Shown here in pieces: positions 9,723 to 18,577 of a DNA stretch of 51,741 bases. Below the pieces are notes generated by a model, which made no database searches, had not been told where the DNA came from, and saw only the letters and a list, made by a program, of their open reading frames with translations. Within the stretch, counting starts at the first letter, position 1; the number at the start of each line of letters is the position of its first letter. The translations under genes were made by a program, and so were the position numbers. Source of the stretch: Hyphomicrobiales bacterium (GTDB lineage: Bacteria; Pseudomonadota; Alphaproteobacteria; Rhizobiales; Beijerinckiaceae); assembly GCA_027483505.1 (NCBI GenBank), contig JAIXUP010000050.1, positions 1 to 51,741 on the forward strand. Reading direction: 5' to 3'.

Positions 9723-10919
9723 ATGCAGGGCGTGAGACGGCCCACTCTCTCAGAAGCTCGGCTCGAGAGCGTTCTTGAGACGGCACCCGATGGCATCATC
9801 GTCATGGACGAGGGTGCGCGCATCCTTGTCTTCAACAAAGCCTGTGAAAGCCTTTTCGGTTATGATGCGGCCGAGGTGATCGGCGAGAATGTGCGGATTT
9901 TGATGCCGCAGGCCCACCATGACAACCATGATCTCTATGTTCAGCGCTATCGTGCGACCGGCGAGCGCAAGATCATCGGCATCGGCCGCGAGGTCGAGGG
10001 CCGCCGCAAGGACGGCTCGATTTTTCCGCTGGACCTGTCGGTGGGTGAGGCGCAGACGCCCAATGGCCGGCAGTTCATCGGCGTCATCCGTGATCTGAGC
10101 GCGCGCCGGGACACCGAGCGGCGCCTTGCGTCAGTCCAGGCAGATCTGATTCGGGTCACCCGCGTCTCGGCGCTCGACGAGATGGGGTCGGTGCTGGCCC
10201 ATGAACTCAACCAGCCGCTGACAGCCATCATGCTCTACCTGCAGGCCTTGGAGCGCGAGGTTCACCGCATCCAGGTCGCGCACTCCCGGCTGGAGCCCCG
10301 CGCCAGCGAGTTGCTCGGCAAGGCCACGCGCGAAGCCCAGCGCGCCGGCTCGATCATTCAGCGGGTGCGCCAACTGGTCGAGAAGCGCGCCCCGGAGCGC
10401 AAGAACGCCAATCTCAACCTCGTGGTCGACGAGGCGCTGGAACTGGCCATGCTGGGGCGTCAAAGGGCGATTTACCTGAGGCGTTTCGGGCCGACGGTTT
10501 TGCCCGGTGTGTTGATCGACACGGTGCAGATCCAGCAGGTCGTCCTCAATCTGACCCGCAATGCCATAGAGGCCTGCCAGCGCGAAGCCGACCCGACCGT
10601 GACTGTCACGACATGGGCCGAAGGCGACATCGTCTGCTTCAGCGTGGCGGATAACGGTCCGGGCATTCCGGCCGAACGGATGCGCACGCTGTTCAACGCC
10701 TTCCGCAGCGAAGCGGGGACCGGCATGGGTATTGGATTGACGATCTCCAGAGCGATTGCCCAGAACCATATGGGCGAGCTTCTGGTGGATCCGGGCGGTG
10801 ACGGCAAGGGGGCTTGCTTCACCGTCAGGTTGCCGGCGGCGGTCGATATGGCTTCTCAAAATCGTGACAGCATTGCCGCCATGCCCATGGCGGCAGCCGC
10901 TGAAGCGGACAAATCATAA
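9723..10919 (+). CDS. fixL: FixL-type haem-PAS oxygen-sensing histidine kinase
   Basis: A 398-residue soluble sensor kinase with one PAS domain (about residues 10-130), then HisKA with H160 in VLAHELNQPLTAI and HATPase_c (VVLNLTRNAIEA, DNGPGIP, GMGIGLTIS). In the PAS domain H69 aligns with the proximal haem ligand of Bradyrhizobium FixL (H200), and R75 and R89 fall at exactly the spacing of R206 and R220, which contact oxygen and drive signalling there. It is therefore likely a true haem oxygen sensor, not a generic PAS kinase. No transmembrane segment or second PAS domain is present. The adjacent fixJ, 17 bp downstream, is the obvious phosphate acceptor. The start at 9723 has only a weak ribosome site. 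Confidence 0.92.
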   Translation: MQGVRRPTLSEARLESVLETAPDGIIVMDEGARILVFNKACESLFGYDAAEVIGENVRILMPQAHHDNHDLYVQRYRATGERKIIGIGREVEGRRKDGSIFPLDLSVGEAQTPNGRQFIGVIRDLSARRDTERRLASVQADLIRVTRVSALDEMGSVLAHELNQPLTAIMLYLQALEREVHRIQVAHSRLEPRASELLGKATREAQRAGSIIQRVRQLVEKRAPERKNANLNLVVDEALELAMLGRQRAIYLRRFGPTVLPGVLIDTVQIQQVVLNLTRNAIEACQREADPTVTVTTWAEGDIVCFSVADNGPGIPAERMRTLFNAFRSEAGTGMGIGLTISRAIAQNHMGELLVDPGGDGKGACFTVRLPAAVDMASQNRDSIAAMPMAAAAEADKS

Positions 10920-10936
10920 GAAACGGGAGGGGCGCG

Positions 10937-11569
10937 ATGAATCAGGCGTTTCAGGGGTTCGAGCTTGATGTCGTGATTGTCGACGATGATGCGGCGGTCA
11001 GGGACGCGTTGTCGATTCTCCTTGAAATGGAGGGGCTGAAAGTCACCACCTATGAGACCGGTGACAGCTTCATTGGTGACGCCATGCGCCTCAAGGCCGG
11101 CTGCATCCTGATGGACGTTCACATGCCCGGCCGCTCGGGCCTCGACATTCTCGACGCCATTGGCGGTGCGGGCTATCACGCGCCGGTCGTCATGATTTCG
11201 GGTCAGGGCGATGTGCCCATGGCTGTCTACGCCATGAAGCACGGCGCGTTTGACTTCATCGAGAAGCCCTTCGACGCCACCATCGTGCTCAAGCGCGTGC
11301 GCGAGGCCATGGCGCAGGCAAGCCGTCTCAATCCCGTGACCATGCACGGGCGCCTTCCGGCTTTCCCGGGCCATGAGAACCTGACCGCCCGCGAAGTGGA
11401 TGTTCTGGAGCACATCGTGGCGGGGGCATCCAACAAGGAAGCCGGGCGCCTGCTCGGAATCAGTCCGCGCACGATCGAGGTGCATCGCGCGCGCATCATG
11501 GAGAAGCTCAAGGCCCGCAACACCGCCGAGCTCGTTCGGCTGGTCTACCGCGAGACCGCACGGGTGTGA
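10937..11569 (+). CDS. fixJ: FixJ-type response regulator
   Basis: A 210-residue regulator with an N-terminal receiver (acidic cluster DDD near residues 16-18, phospho-acceptor D60 in ILMDVHMPGRSG, lysine in FIEKPFD) and a C-terminal LuxR/FixJ helix-turn-helix (about 147-205: LTAREVDVLEHIVAGASNK, then SPRTIEVHRARIMEKL). In rhizobia FixJ-phosphate activates fixK and nif-independent microaerobic genes. It follows fixL by 17 bp with a GGGAGGGGCGCG ribosome-site region, so the two form an operon. No fixK lies in the window, so its targets must be elsewhere. Confidence 0.94.
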   Translation: MNQAFQGFELDVVIVDDDAAVRDALSILLEMEGLKVTTYETGDSFIGDAMRLKAGCILMDVHMPGRSGLDILDAIGGAGYHAPVVMISGQGDVPMAVYAMKHGAFDFIEKPFDATIVLKRVREAMAQASRLNPVTMHGRLPAFPGHENLTAREVDVLEHIVAGASNKEAGRLLGISPRTIEVHRARIMEKLKARNTAELVRLVYRETARV

Positions 11570-11693
11570 CGCCAGGCATGGCCGTCGCATCCCGTTGATC
11601 GGCATAGGTATTTGTGGGGATTCCAAGCGCCGTCGAAACCTGCGCAGATCGTGTCTTCTGCAGATGGATCAGCGTTCGGTCGCGTGAGGGACC

Positions 11694-12032
11694 ATGACAG
11701 TCCACATCGTCGAGGATGACTATGGTGTTCGGGACGCGCTGTCCGAACTGTGTCGTGCAGTCGGACGCACGGTGCGCGTTTACCCCGACGGCGAAGCGTT
11801 TGCGTCCGGCGCGAATGTCGAACCGGAAGACACGGTGCTGGTCGACATCGGACTGCCGGGCGAGCCGGGCACCGAGGTCGTGCGTCGCTTGTTCAGGCTT
11901 CCCCTGCCCCCGACCGTGATTGTCATTTCCGGCCTTCCGCTGGCAGACATCCATCACGCCATGCGCGATTTCTCGGATGTCATCGTAATGCGCAAGCCCC
12001 TGACCAGCGAATTGCTGGGGTTGCTCGCATGA
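11694..12032 (+). CDS. Single-domain response regulator (receiver only)
   Basis: A 112-residue protein consisting only of a CheY-like receiver: acidic pocket VEDD (residues 7-9), phospho-acceptor D51 in VLVDIGLPG, the Thr/Ser switch in VIVISG and the lysine in VMRKPL. It has no output domain, so it may work as a phosphate sink, a relay intermediate or an allosteric partner. It lies 124 bp behind fixJ on the same strand, with GAGGGA just before the ATG. The neighbourhood suggests FixL as kinase, but this is inference. FixT, a known FixL antagonist, is also a receiver-only protein, which makes a feedback role worth considering. Confidence 0.85.
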   Translation: MTVHIVEDDYGVRDALSELCRAVGRTVRVYPDGEAFASGANVEPEDTVLVDIGLPGEPGTEVVRRLFRLPLPPTVIVISGLPLADIHHAMRDFSDVIVMRKPLTSELLGLLA

Positions 12033-12134
12033 ACTGCGTTTCGCGCGAAGCGCGCTGAATGCCGCCCGGACAGCGCATCCTCATGTCGCCCTGCGGTGGC
12101 GGCCAGGCCGTCGCGGCCAACCCGATCTGTCGGC

Positions 12135-13202
12135 ATGGTTGATCGTGGCCTGTTGCGCCGGCTGCCGCGATGGCTGGCGCAGTTCGATGACGCGGCATTG
12201 CTCGCTGTGGCCTTTGCTGGCGGCTTTGCGTTCAACATGCTGGGCGTGCCCGCCGGCTGGCTGACCGGCGCAATGCTGGCCGTTGCGCTGGTATCGCTCG
12301 TCCATCGGTGGAAGGGGCCGGCCATGCCGGTCATTGATGTCGGCATGTTGCTCTCCGGAGCCGTGATCGGATCATCCGCCACACCTGAGGCGATGGAGAC
12401 TGCCGCGCGCTATCCAGGCAGCATCATCCTTCTGCTGTGCGCACTTGTCGCCATCGTGCTGGCGACAGGGCTGTTCCTCGTCCGCGTGGGCCGCTGGTCC
12501 CGGCTTGACGCCCTCCTGGCCTCGGCGCCCGGAGCCCTGTCCGCCGTGATGGCGATCGGGCGCGAGGCCTCCGAGAACCTGCCGCAGATCGCCATCATCC
12601 AGTTCTTCCGCCTGTTCGTGCTGTTGGCGGCGATTCCCGGAATGGTGCTGCTGGCCGGGATCACGCCGTCGCAGACGGCGCTGGCAAATCCTGCCGCATC
12701 GCTTGCGGACACCGCCATCATGCTCGGAGCGGGCCTGGCGGCTGGCCTGGTCTTCCGGCGCCTGGGCATGGTTGCGCCAATTGTGCTCGGCGCAACACTG
12801 GCCAGCACAGTGCTGCATGGCGCCGGCCTTGTTCACGGTTCACTGCCGTCGCTGTTGTCGATCACGGCCTTCGTCATTTTGGGCGGCATGATCGGATCCC
12901 GCCTCGGGGGGCTGGACCGCCGCGCGCTGCCGGGCCTGCTGCCGCTGGCGGTCGGGGCTTTCGTGGTGTCGGTCGGCGTGGCGGCCCTGTTCGCCTGGCC
13001 CGCCGCCTGGCTGGCCGAGGTCAGCTATGCGGCCGCCTTCATCGCCTTTGCCCCCGGCGGCATCGAGGCCATGGCGCTCCTCGCTGTCGTTCTTGGACTC
13101 GATCCGCTTTATGTCGGCGCGCACCACATCGTGCGCTTCATGGCGGTGGGCTTTCTCCTCCCGGTGGTTGTCAGGTTTGTCATGCCGCGCAAGCCCGGCT
13201 GA
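12135..13202 (+). CDS. AbrB-family integral membrane protein
   Basis: A hydrophobic protein of about 355 residues with roughly ten predicted helices arranged as two similar halves, as in the AbrB-duplication family (often labelled ammonia monooxygenase-like or AbrB family regulator). Typical pieces are GGFAFNMLGVPAGWLTGAML, GRWSRLDALLASAPGALSAV and FAPGGIEAMALLAVVLGLDP; the paired PG-containing motifs (APGALS, APGGIE) mark the two repeats. It is a membrane protein, so a DNA-binding role suggested by the family name is unlikely; transport is more plausible. The ATG at 12135 was preferred over the GTG at 12096. It is 102 bp behind the receiver gene. Confidence 0.8.
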   Translation: MVDRGLLRRLPRWLAQFDDAALLAVAFAGGFAFNMLGVPAGWLTGAMLAVALVSLVHRWKGPAMPVIDVGMLLSGAVIGSSATPEAMETAARYPGSIILLLCALVAIVLATGLFLVRVGRWSRLDALLASAPGALSAVMAIGREASENLPQIAIIQFFRLFVLLAAIPGMVLLAGITPSQTALANPAASLADTAIMLGAGLAAGLVFRRLGMVAPIVLGATLASTVLHGAGLVHGSLPSLLSITAFVILGGMIGSRLGGLDRRALPGLLPLAVGAFVVSVGVAALFAWPAAWLAEVSYAAAFIAFAPGGIEAMALLAVVLGLDPLYVGAHHIVRFMAVGFLLPVVVRFVMPRKPG

Positions 13203-13234
13203 CGCCTCACCCGCGCCGAAGCGCATCGTCCGCC

Positions 13235-14653
13235 TCAGCCGCGCGACATGGTCAGCGGCGGATCGACCCCTGCCGGGATCGGACAGACATAGGGTGTGGC
13301 CTTCGTCCGCGCGGCATGATCCGCCTTGACGGCAGCCAGCAATTCGGGGTCGGTCAGCGCCGCCACGCCGGCAGCGGCCATGGCCTTGGCCACCTGCACC
13401 ATCGCCTTGTGCGCCGCCGGCGATTTCCCCTGCGCCACGACCTGCCAGGTGTGGAACGCCGTGCCGATGGCCACGGTCGGCGCGTGGGCCTGAACCGTCG
13501 GCACCACCCAGCTGACATCGCCGATGTCGGTCGAGCCGATCATCGGCTTGCGGACGGCTGTCGCGGGCACCGTGAAATCGGCCAGCGCCGCGCCGCTGTC
13601 AGGCTGGCCGATCGCGGCCCAGGCTGTGGCGATGTCCTGTGCCGACAGCGTCTTGCGGATGGCTTCGGCATAGGTCCGGTCCGCATCGTCGAAGTGCGGC
13701 GGGCCGAGGTCCTCGAGGACGCCCTGCATCAGGTTCTCGAGCGGCGCGTTGCCGAGGATGTTCGAGACGGCGCTGATGATGCGCATCTCCATCTTCGTCT
13801 CGGTCATAAGGGCCGCGCCTTCGGCGATCTTGCGCACGCGCTCGACCAGTTCAAGCATGCCCGGCAGATCGATGGCCCGGATCGAATAACGCACCCGCGC
13901 ATGGGCCTGGACCACGTTCGGCGCGATGCCGCCCGTGTCCAGCAGGGCATAGTGGACGCGCGCGTCGCTCGGCATGTGTTCGCGCATGTAGTTCACGCCG
14001 ACACTCATCAACTCGACGGCATCAAGCGCGCTGCGGCCCAGATGCGGATGGGCGGCCGCGTGGGCGGCGCGGCCGGTGAAGACAAAATCGGCGCGGGTAT
14101 TGGCCAGCGACAGCGGCGGCGTGACCTCCCAGAAATTGTGCGGATGCCAGGAGATCGCCACGTCAGCGTCCTTGAAGGCGCCGGCGCGCACCATGAAGGC
14201 CTTGGCCGCGCCGCCTTCCTCCGCGGGGCAGCCATAGTAGCGCACGCGCCCGGGCGTGCCGGTTGCGCTGAGCCAGTTCTTCACGGCGGTCGCTGCCAGC
14301 AGGGCGGCGGAACCGAGCAGGTTGTGGCCGCAGCCATGGCCATGGCCGTTGGGCTCGATCGGGATATGGCTCGCCGCGCCCGCCTGCTGCGACAGGCCCG
14401 GCAGAGCGTCATACTCGCCCATGAAACCGATCACCGGCCCGCCCTCTCCGGCCTCCCCGATCACAGCGGTCGGGATGTCGGCGACATTTCGGGTCACCCG
14501 GAAACCCTGGGCAGTCAATTCCGCGACATGCTCGGCGCAGGAGCGTTCCTCGGTGTAGCAGACCTCGGGCATCCCCCAGACGCGGTCCGACAGCGCGATG
14601 AAACGCTCCCGCAGCGAGTCGACCTCGCGCCACAAGCTGTTGCGGTTGTCCAT
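13235..14653 (-). CDS. M20-family amidohydrolase, AbgB-like
   Basis: A 472-residue metal-dependent amidohydrolase of peptidase family M20D, closest in style to AbgB (p-aminobenzoyl-glutamate hydrolase subunit). Metal-site motifs are visible: GHGHGCGHNLLGS, the glutamate pair in PAEEGGAAK, and a histidine in SWHPHNFW; a dimerisation (lid) domain contains GRAAHAAAHPHLGRSALDAV. The start at 14653 is fixed by an AAGGAGG ribosome site 7-8 bases upstream; the longer reading frame from 14695 is not supported. It faces the AbrB-family gene convergently with a 32-bp gap. No AbgA or AbgT partner is next to it, so the natural substrate is uncertain. Confidence 0.88.
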   Translation of the reverse strand: MDNRNSLWREVDSLRERFIALSDRVWGMPEVCYTEERSCAEHVAELTAQGFRVTRNVADIPTAVIGEAGEGGPVIGFMGEYDALPGLSQQAGAASHIPIEPNGHGHGCGHNLLGSAALLAATAVKNWLSATGTPGRVRYYGCPAEEGGAAKAFMVRAGAFKDADVAISWHPHNFWEVTPPLSLANTRADFVFTGRAAHAAAHPHLGRSALDAVELMSVGVNYMREHMPSDARVHYALLDTGGIAPNVVQAHARVRYSIRAIDLPGMLELVERVRKIAEGAALMTETKMEMRIISAVSNILGNAPLENLMQGVLEDLGPPHFDDADRTYAEAIRKTLSAQDIATAWAAIGQPDSGAALADFTVPATAVRKPMIGSTDIGDVSWVVPTVQAHAPTVAIGTAFHTWQVVAQGKSPAAHKAMVQVAKAMAAAGVAALTDPELLAAVKADHAARTKATPYVCPIPAGVDPPLTMSRG

Positions 14654-14774
14654 CAGTCGCCTCCTTCGGTGCGGGGCACCAAGCGTGCATATCACGGCGG
14701 GATGACGCGCAAGTCCAGCACATTTCGAAGCCGACGACGAATGCCCCCCTCACCGCAGCGCATACCCCCAGACA

Positions 14775-14805
14775 GCAAAAAACCGGCCATAGGCCGGCTT
14801 TTTGC
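14775..14805 (-). terminator. Intrinsic terminator of tRNA-Leu
   Basis: A near-perfect inverted repeat: GCAAAAA/TTTTTGC outside, CCGGCC/GGCCGG inside, three-base loop ATA. Read on the minus strand the GC stem is followed by six T residues, a textbook Rho-independent terminator placed 54 bp past the tRNA-Leu 3' end. The flanking T and A runs make it potentially bidirectional. Confidence 0.85.
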
Positions 14806-14858
14806 ACTGAAGTCTTGTCACTTCAGCAAGGTGTCACAGACAGGGTCTGCGGGAAAAA

Positions 14859-14943
14859 TGGTGCCCAGGAAAGGACTCGAACCTTCACAGCTTGCACTAC
14901 TGGTACCTGAAACCAGCGCGTCTACCAATTCCGCCACCTGGGC
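14859..14943 (-). tRNA. tRNA-Leu (anticodon CAG)
   Basis: A type II tRNA with a long variable arm. The acceptor stem is GCCCAGG (14943-14937) pairing with CCTGGGC (14869-14863), the discriminator base is A, and the 3' CCA is encoded (14861-14859). The anticodon stem CTGGT/ACCAG encloses the loop TTCAGGT, giving anticodon CAG, which reads the leucine codon CUG, the dominant leucine codon in this GC-rich genome. The T arm contains GGTTCGAGTCC. It has its own promoter and terminator, so it is a single-gene transcript. Confidence 0.97.
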
Positions 14944-14954
14944 ACTGGAGCCAG

Positions 14955-14983
14955 CGTTTATTGGCCATCGCCTGGCCTGTCAA
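14955..14983 (-). promoter_or_regulatory. Sigma-70 promoter of tRNA-Leu
   Basis: On the minus strand TTGACA (14983-14978) is a perfect -35 element, followed by a 17-bp spacer and TAAACG (14960-14955) as a weak -10. Transcription would begin about 5 bases before the mature tRNA 5' end at 14943, which fits a tRNA precursor. Confidence 0.7.
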
Positions 14984-15086
14984 CGGAAACCCGCGTGCAA
15001 TTTGCATTGGCTTGCGACGGTTGGCGTCCTTCACAGGCGCTGCGCCATGTTCTAGGACACACAGCACGGAACGGGGTCAGTTCATC

Positions 15087-16085
15087 ATGTCAGTCACATC
15101 GGCAAAACTTGTCACGGTGTTCGGCGGTTCGGGCTTTGTCGGCCGGCACGTGGTGCGCGCGCTGGCGAAGCGCGGCTATCGTGTCCGTGTCGCGGTGCGC
15201 AGGCCCGATCTGGCCGGGCATCTGCAGCCGCTTGGCGTCGTCGGCCAGATCCACGCCGTGCAGGCCAATCTGCGCTATCCGCAATCGGTGGTGCGCGCGG
15301 TCGAAGGCTCGGACGCCGTCATCAATCTCGTCGGCATCCTGCAGGAGCAGGGACGCCAGACCTTCGATTCGGTCCAGGCCGAGGGCGCGCGTGCGGTCGC
15401 CGCAGCCACCACGGCGCTCGGACGGGCAACCTTGGTGCACATGTCCGCCATCGGCGCCGATGCGGCGTCCGCCTCGCAGTATGCTCGGACCAAGGCCTCG
15501 GCCGAGGCAGCGGTGTTTGAGGCCGTACCCGGTGCAGTCGTGATGCGTGCTTCGATCATCTTCGGGCCGGAGGATGGCTTCTTCAACCGCTTCGCGGCGC
15601 TGGCCCGCATGCTGCCCGTGCTGCCGCTCGTGGGAGGTGGCGCAACCCGTTTCCAGCCTGTCTATGTCGGCGATGTCGCCGAGGCGATTGCGCGGGCCGT
15701 CGATGGTCAGGTCGCCGGCGGCAAGATCTACGAACTGGGTGGTCCCGAGGTGAAGAGCTTTGCGGAGTTGCTCGCCTATGTCTGCGAGGTCACCGGTCGC
15801 AAGCGTCTGCTCGCGCCCTTGCCCTGGCCGCTGGCGGCGCTGCAGGCCGGAGTGCTTGAGGTGGTCGACAAGCTGACCTTCGGGCTTCTGCCTGACGCCA
15901 TCAAGATGACGCGCGACCAGGTCACGCTGCTGAAGTCCGACAATATCGTGCCCGAGGCGGCCATCGCGGAAGGCCGCACGCTGGCGGGCCTTGGCATCAC
16001 GCCGCACAGCATTGAAGCCATTGTTCCGGGCTATCTCTGGCGCTTCCGCAAATCCGGGCAGTTCGAGGCAGCCCGTCCGTCCTGA
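15087..16085 (+). CDS. NDUFA9-like NAD(P)-binding protein (complex I associated)
   Basis: A 332-residue atypical short-chain dehydrogenase with the Rossmann motif VFGGSGFVGRHVVRAL (glycines at residues 13-19) and the family sequence AVINLVGIL and HMSAIGADAASASQYARTKA. In alphaproteobacteria this family corresponds to mitochondrial NDUFA9, an accessory subunit of respiratory complex I that binds NADPH. The Tyr-Lys spacing (Y-A-R-T-K) preserves the reductase signature, although no catalysis is known for NDUFA9. The ATG at 15087 starts just before the nucleotide-binding fold; longer frames run through the tRNA region and are rejected. It ends 11 bp before the next gene. Confidence 0.88.
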   Translation: MSVTSAKLVTVFGGSGFVGRHVVRALAKRGYRVRVAVRRPDLAGHLQPLGVVGQIHAVQANLRYPQSVVRAVEGSDAVINLVGILQEQGRQTFDSVQAEGARAVAAATTALGRATLVHMSAIGADAASASQYARTKASAEAAVFEAVPGAVVMRASIIFGPEDGFFNRFAALARMLPVLPLVGGGATRFQPVYVGDVAEAIARAVDGQVAGGKIYELGGPEVKSFAELLAYVCEVTGRKRLLAPLPWPLAALQAGVLEVVDKLTFGLLPDAIKMTRDQVTLLKSDNIVPEAAIAEGRTLAGLGITPHSIEAIVPGYLWRFRKSGQFEAARPS

Positions 16086-16096
16086 CGCGTCGCGTC

Positions 16097-17326
16097 ATGA
16101 CGGACCTGATCATCGTGGGCGCGGGTCCGGCAGGCCTCGCGGCGGCGCATGCGGCCCGTGCGCGCGGCTTGAGCGTCCGGATTCTCGAAGCGCGCCCCCG
16201 CATCGGCGGACGGGTGGTCACCAGACTGATGGGCGGACATCCCGTCGATATGGGCGCCCATTGGCTGCATGCCGGCCCGATCAATCCGGTGGTGGCCCTC
16301 GCCCGCGGCCAGGGCTGGCGATTGAAACGGGCGCCCGTCGAGACCCATCTGTTCGTCAACGGGCGGCGGCAGGGACCGGCCCAGGTCGCCGGCTATCATG
16401 CGGCATTTGGCAGGGCCGACCAGGCCCTTGCCGCGATGGCAGGACATCCGGGCAACGAGGGCGATGATGATGTGGCCGCAGCCAGCCTGCCGCCGCTCGG
16501 GCCATGGGCGCATCCGGTCCGCGCCATCACGGGTCTGGTTTGTGGCCGGCCGCTGGCGGAAGTCAGCGCGCGCGATTTCGCCAGCTCCGAATATGCCGAC
16601 AACCTGTTTGCGCCGGAGGGTTTCGGAACGCTGCTGGCGCGGCTTGGGCGGGATTTGCCGGTCGCCCTCGATACGCCGGTTGCGGCGATCGACTGGTCGG
16701 GCCAGATGGTGCGGCTGATAACGCCCCGTGGCGTGTCGGAGGCACTGAAGGTGATTGTCACCGCGCCGCCGGTTGTGTTGCAGGCTGGCGCGATCCGCTT
16801 CAACCCACCCCTGCCGGAGGCCACGCAGGCCGCTGTCGCCGCCTTCCGGCCTGCCGTTTATGAGCATGTGGTCCTGCGTTGGCCGAACGCGCCGTTTCAG
16901 GGCGCTGACCGGATCGCAACGCTGACCGGTCGCCGCCTGCCGGGCCTTGGCCTGCTGACCCGCCTCGACGGGACCGCGCTGCACTACCTCGAACTCGACG
17001 CGCCCTTGTCTGAGGCCTGTGGGCCGGATCGGCCGGCGAAGGCCGCACGGCTGGCCCGGACGATTCTTGCCGATCAGTTCGGCGCGCACGCGATCCGCGA
17101 CCTCGCAGTCCTGGCCGTAACCGATTGGCAGTCCGATCCGTTGGCGCGCGGGTCTTGGTCGAGCGTGCCGCCAGGCTATGCCGCCATTCGGGATGTCCTT
17201 GCCGTGCCGGTGGCGCAGCGGCTGGCCTTTGCCGGCGAGGCCACCGATCACGCCCAATGGGGCACGGTCGGCGGAGCCTGGATGCAGGGGGCGCAGGCGG
17301 TCGAGCGCCTGTTCGGGCCGGCCTGA
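16097..17326 (+). CDS. FAD-dependent amine-oxidase-family oxidoreductase
   Basis: A 409-residue flavoprotein. The N-terminal dinucleotide motif is IIVGAGPAGLAAAHAARARG, followed by the GG motif RPRIGGRVVT and DMGAHWLH, as in monoamine/polyamine oxidases. The C-terminal FAD-contact segment is LAFAGEATDHAQWGTVGGAW. The substrate cannot be deduced. It begins 11 bp after the NDUFA9-like gene, so the two are probably co-transcribed. Its stop codon directly abuts the stop codon of the convergent dehydrogenase gene, with no spacer base. Confidence 0.87.
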   Translation: MTDLIIVGAGPAGLAAAHAARARGLSVRILEARPRIGGRVVTRLMGGHPVDMGAHWLHAGPINPVVALARGQGWRLKRAPVETHLFVNGRRQGPAQVAGYHAAFGRADQALAAMAGHPGNEGDDDVAAASLPPLGPWAHPVRAITGLVCGRPLAEVSARDFASSEYADNLFAPEGFGTLLARLGRDLPVALDTPVAAIDWSGQMVRLITPRGVSEALKVIVTAPPVVLQAGAIRFNPPLPEATQAAVAAFRPAVYEHVVLRWPNAPFQGADRIATLTGRRLPGLGLLTRLDGTALHYLELDAPLSEACGPDRPAKAARLARTILADQFGAHAIRDLAVLAVTDWQSDPLARGSWSSVPPGYAAIRDVLAVPVAQRLAFAGEATDHAQWGTVGGAWMQGAQAVERLFGPA

Positions 17327-18325
17327 TCACAGCATGCTGGGCAGAACCCGGTTGGGCGGGCGATGCCCATCCATCATGGCGCGGATGTTGACGATCACCT
17401 TCTCGCCCATCTCCATGCGGCCTTCATGCGTGGCGGAGCCCATATGCGGCAGCAGAACGACCCGGTTGGCCCGTGCCAGCTTGAGAAGGCGGGGATTCAC
17501 TGCAGGTTCGTGCTCGAAGACATCGAGGCCAGCTCCTGCCAGTTCGCCGGCATCAAGCATCCGGGTCAGCGCCACCTCGTCCACGATCTCGCCGCGGGCG
17601 GTGTTCACCAGGATGGCGTCTGGCTTCATCATCTTGAGCCGGCGCGCAGAGAGCAGGTGATACGTGCCGGGCGTGTGCGGGCAGTGGACTGTGACGATGT
17701 CCATCCGCGCCAGCATCTGGTCGAGCGAATCCCAGTAGGTGGCGTCGAGCTCTTCCTCGATCCGCGCGTCGACGCGGCGGCGGTTGTGGTAGTGGATCGA
17801 CAGGCCGAAGGCCTTGGCGCGGCGTGCCACAGCCTGCCCGATCCGGCCCATCCCGATGATGCCGAGGCGCTTGCCAGTGATTCGGGTGCCCAGCATCCAG
17901 GTCGGCGACCAGCCCTGCCACTTGTCGTCGGGCACCAGCCGCGCGCCCTCCGGAATCCGGCGCGCCACCGCCATGATCAGCGCCATGGTCATGTCGGCGG
18001 TGTCGTCGGTGAGGACGCCGGGGGTATTGGTCACGTCGATGCCGCGGGCGGCTGCGGCCGCGACATCGATGTTGTCGAAGCCGTTGCCGAAATTGGCGAT
18101 TAGCTTGAGCCGCTCGCCGGCGGCCGCGATGATCTCGGCGGTGATGTCGTCCGTCACTGTCGGCACAAGGACGTCGGCGGTCCTGACCGCCTCGATCAGG
18201 GCCTCGCGCGACATCGGCACATCGTCGTGGTTGAGCCGGGCGTCGAACAGTTCGCGCATCCGGGTCTCGACCGCCTCCGGCAGTTTGCGCGTCACCACCA
18301 CCAGGGGCTTCTTGCGATGTGGCAT
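17327..18325 (-). CDS. D-isomer-specific 2-hydroxyacid dehydrogenase (glyoxylate/glycerate type)
   Basis: A 332-residue NAD(P)-dependent dehydrogenase of the GyaR/glyoxylate reductase group. The nucleotide motif is LGIIGMGRIGQAVARRAKAFG, with the basic tail HYHNRRRVD after the second strand, which favours NADPH. The catalytic trio is present: Arg in VNTARGEIVDE, Glu in DVFEHEP and His in VLLPHMGSAT. It probably interconverts glyoxylate/glycolate or hydroxypyruvate/glycerate. ATG 18325 follows GGAGAC; the longer frame from 18397 lacks conservation. It is divergent from the SH3-protein gene. Confidence 0.9.
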   Translation of the reverse strand: MPHRKKPLVVVTRKLPEAVETRMRELFDARLNHDDVPMSREALIEAVRTADVLVPTVTDDITAEIIAAAGERLKLIANFGNGFDNIDVAAAAARGIDVTNTPGVLTDDTADMTMALIMAVARRIPEGARLVPDDKWQGWSPTWMLGTRITGKRLGIIGMGRIGQAVARRAKAFGLSIHYHNRRRVDARIEEELDATYWDSLDQMLARMDIVTVHCPHTPGTYHLLSARRLKMMKPDAILVNTARGEIVDEVALTRMLDAGELAGAGLDVFEHEPAVNPRLLKLARANRVVLLPHMGSATHEGRMEMGEKVIVNIRAMMDGHRPPNRVLPSML

Positions 18326-18577
18326 CGAGGTCTCCGTCCAGGTTCGCGCCAGGGCCTGCGCCGTGACACATATTGGTCCGCCATGTCTTTGCCTCAACCG
18401 TCCGTTAACGCCGTTGCAGTGAAAGTGGCAGCGTGGTCAAGGGCCGGATGCGAGGCGGTCCTGCCGCGATATCTAGCAGGGCCGGTGCGGAACACAATCG
18501 AGCCGCCTGCGGCGGGACGGTTCGGATGGCGCCGCGCCATGCCGACAGCCGCAGGACATGAGCGGAGGGGCAGTGTG

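Noticed and set aside
13316..15055. Open frame of 579 codons on the plus strand across the M20 hydrolase and tRNA-Leu
   Set aside because: It runs through a tRNA gene and opposite a clear metalloenzyme and has no conserved motif, so it is a mirror frame.
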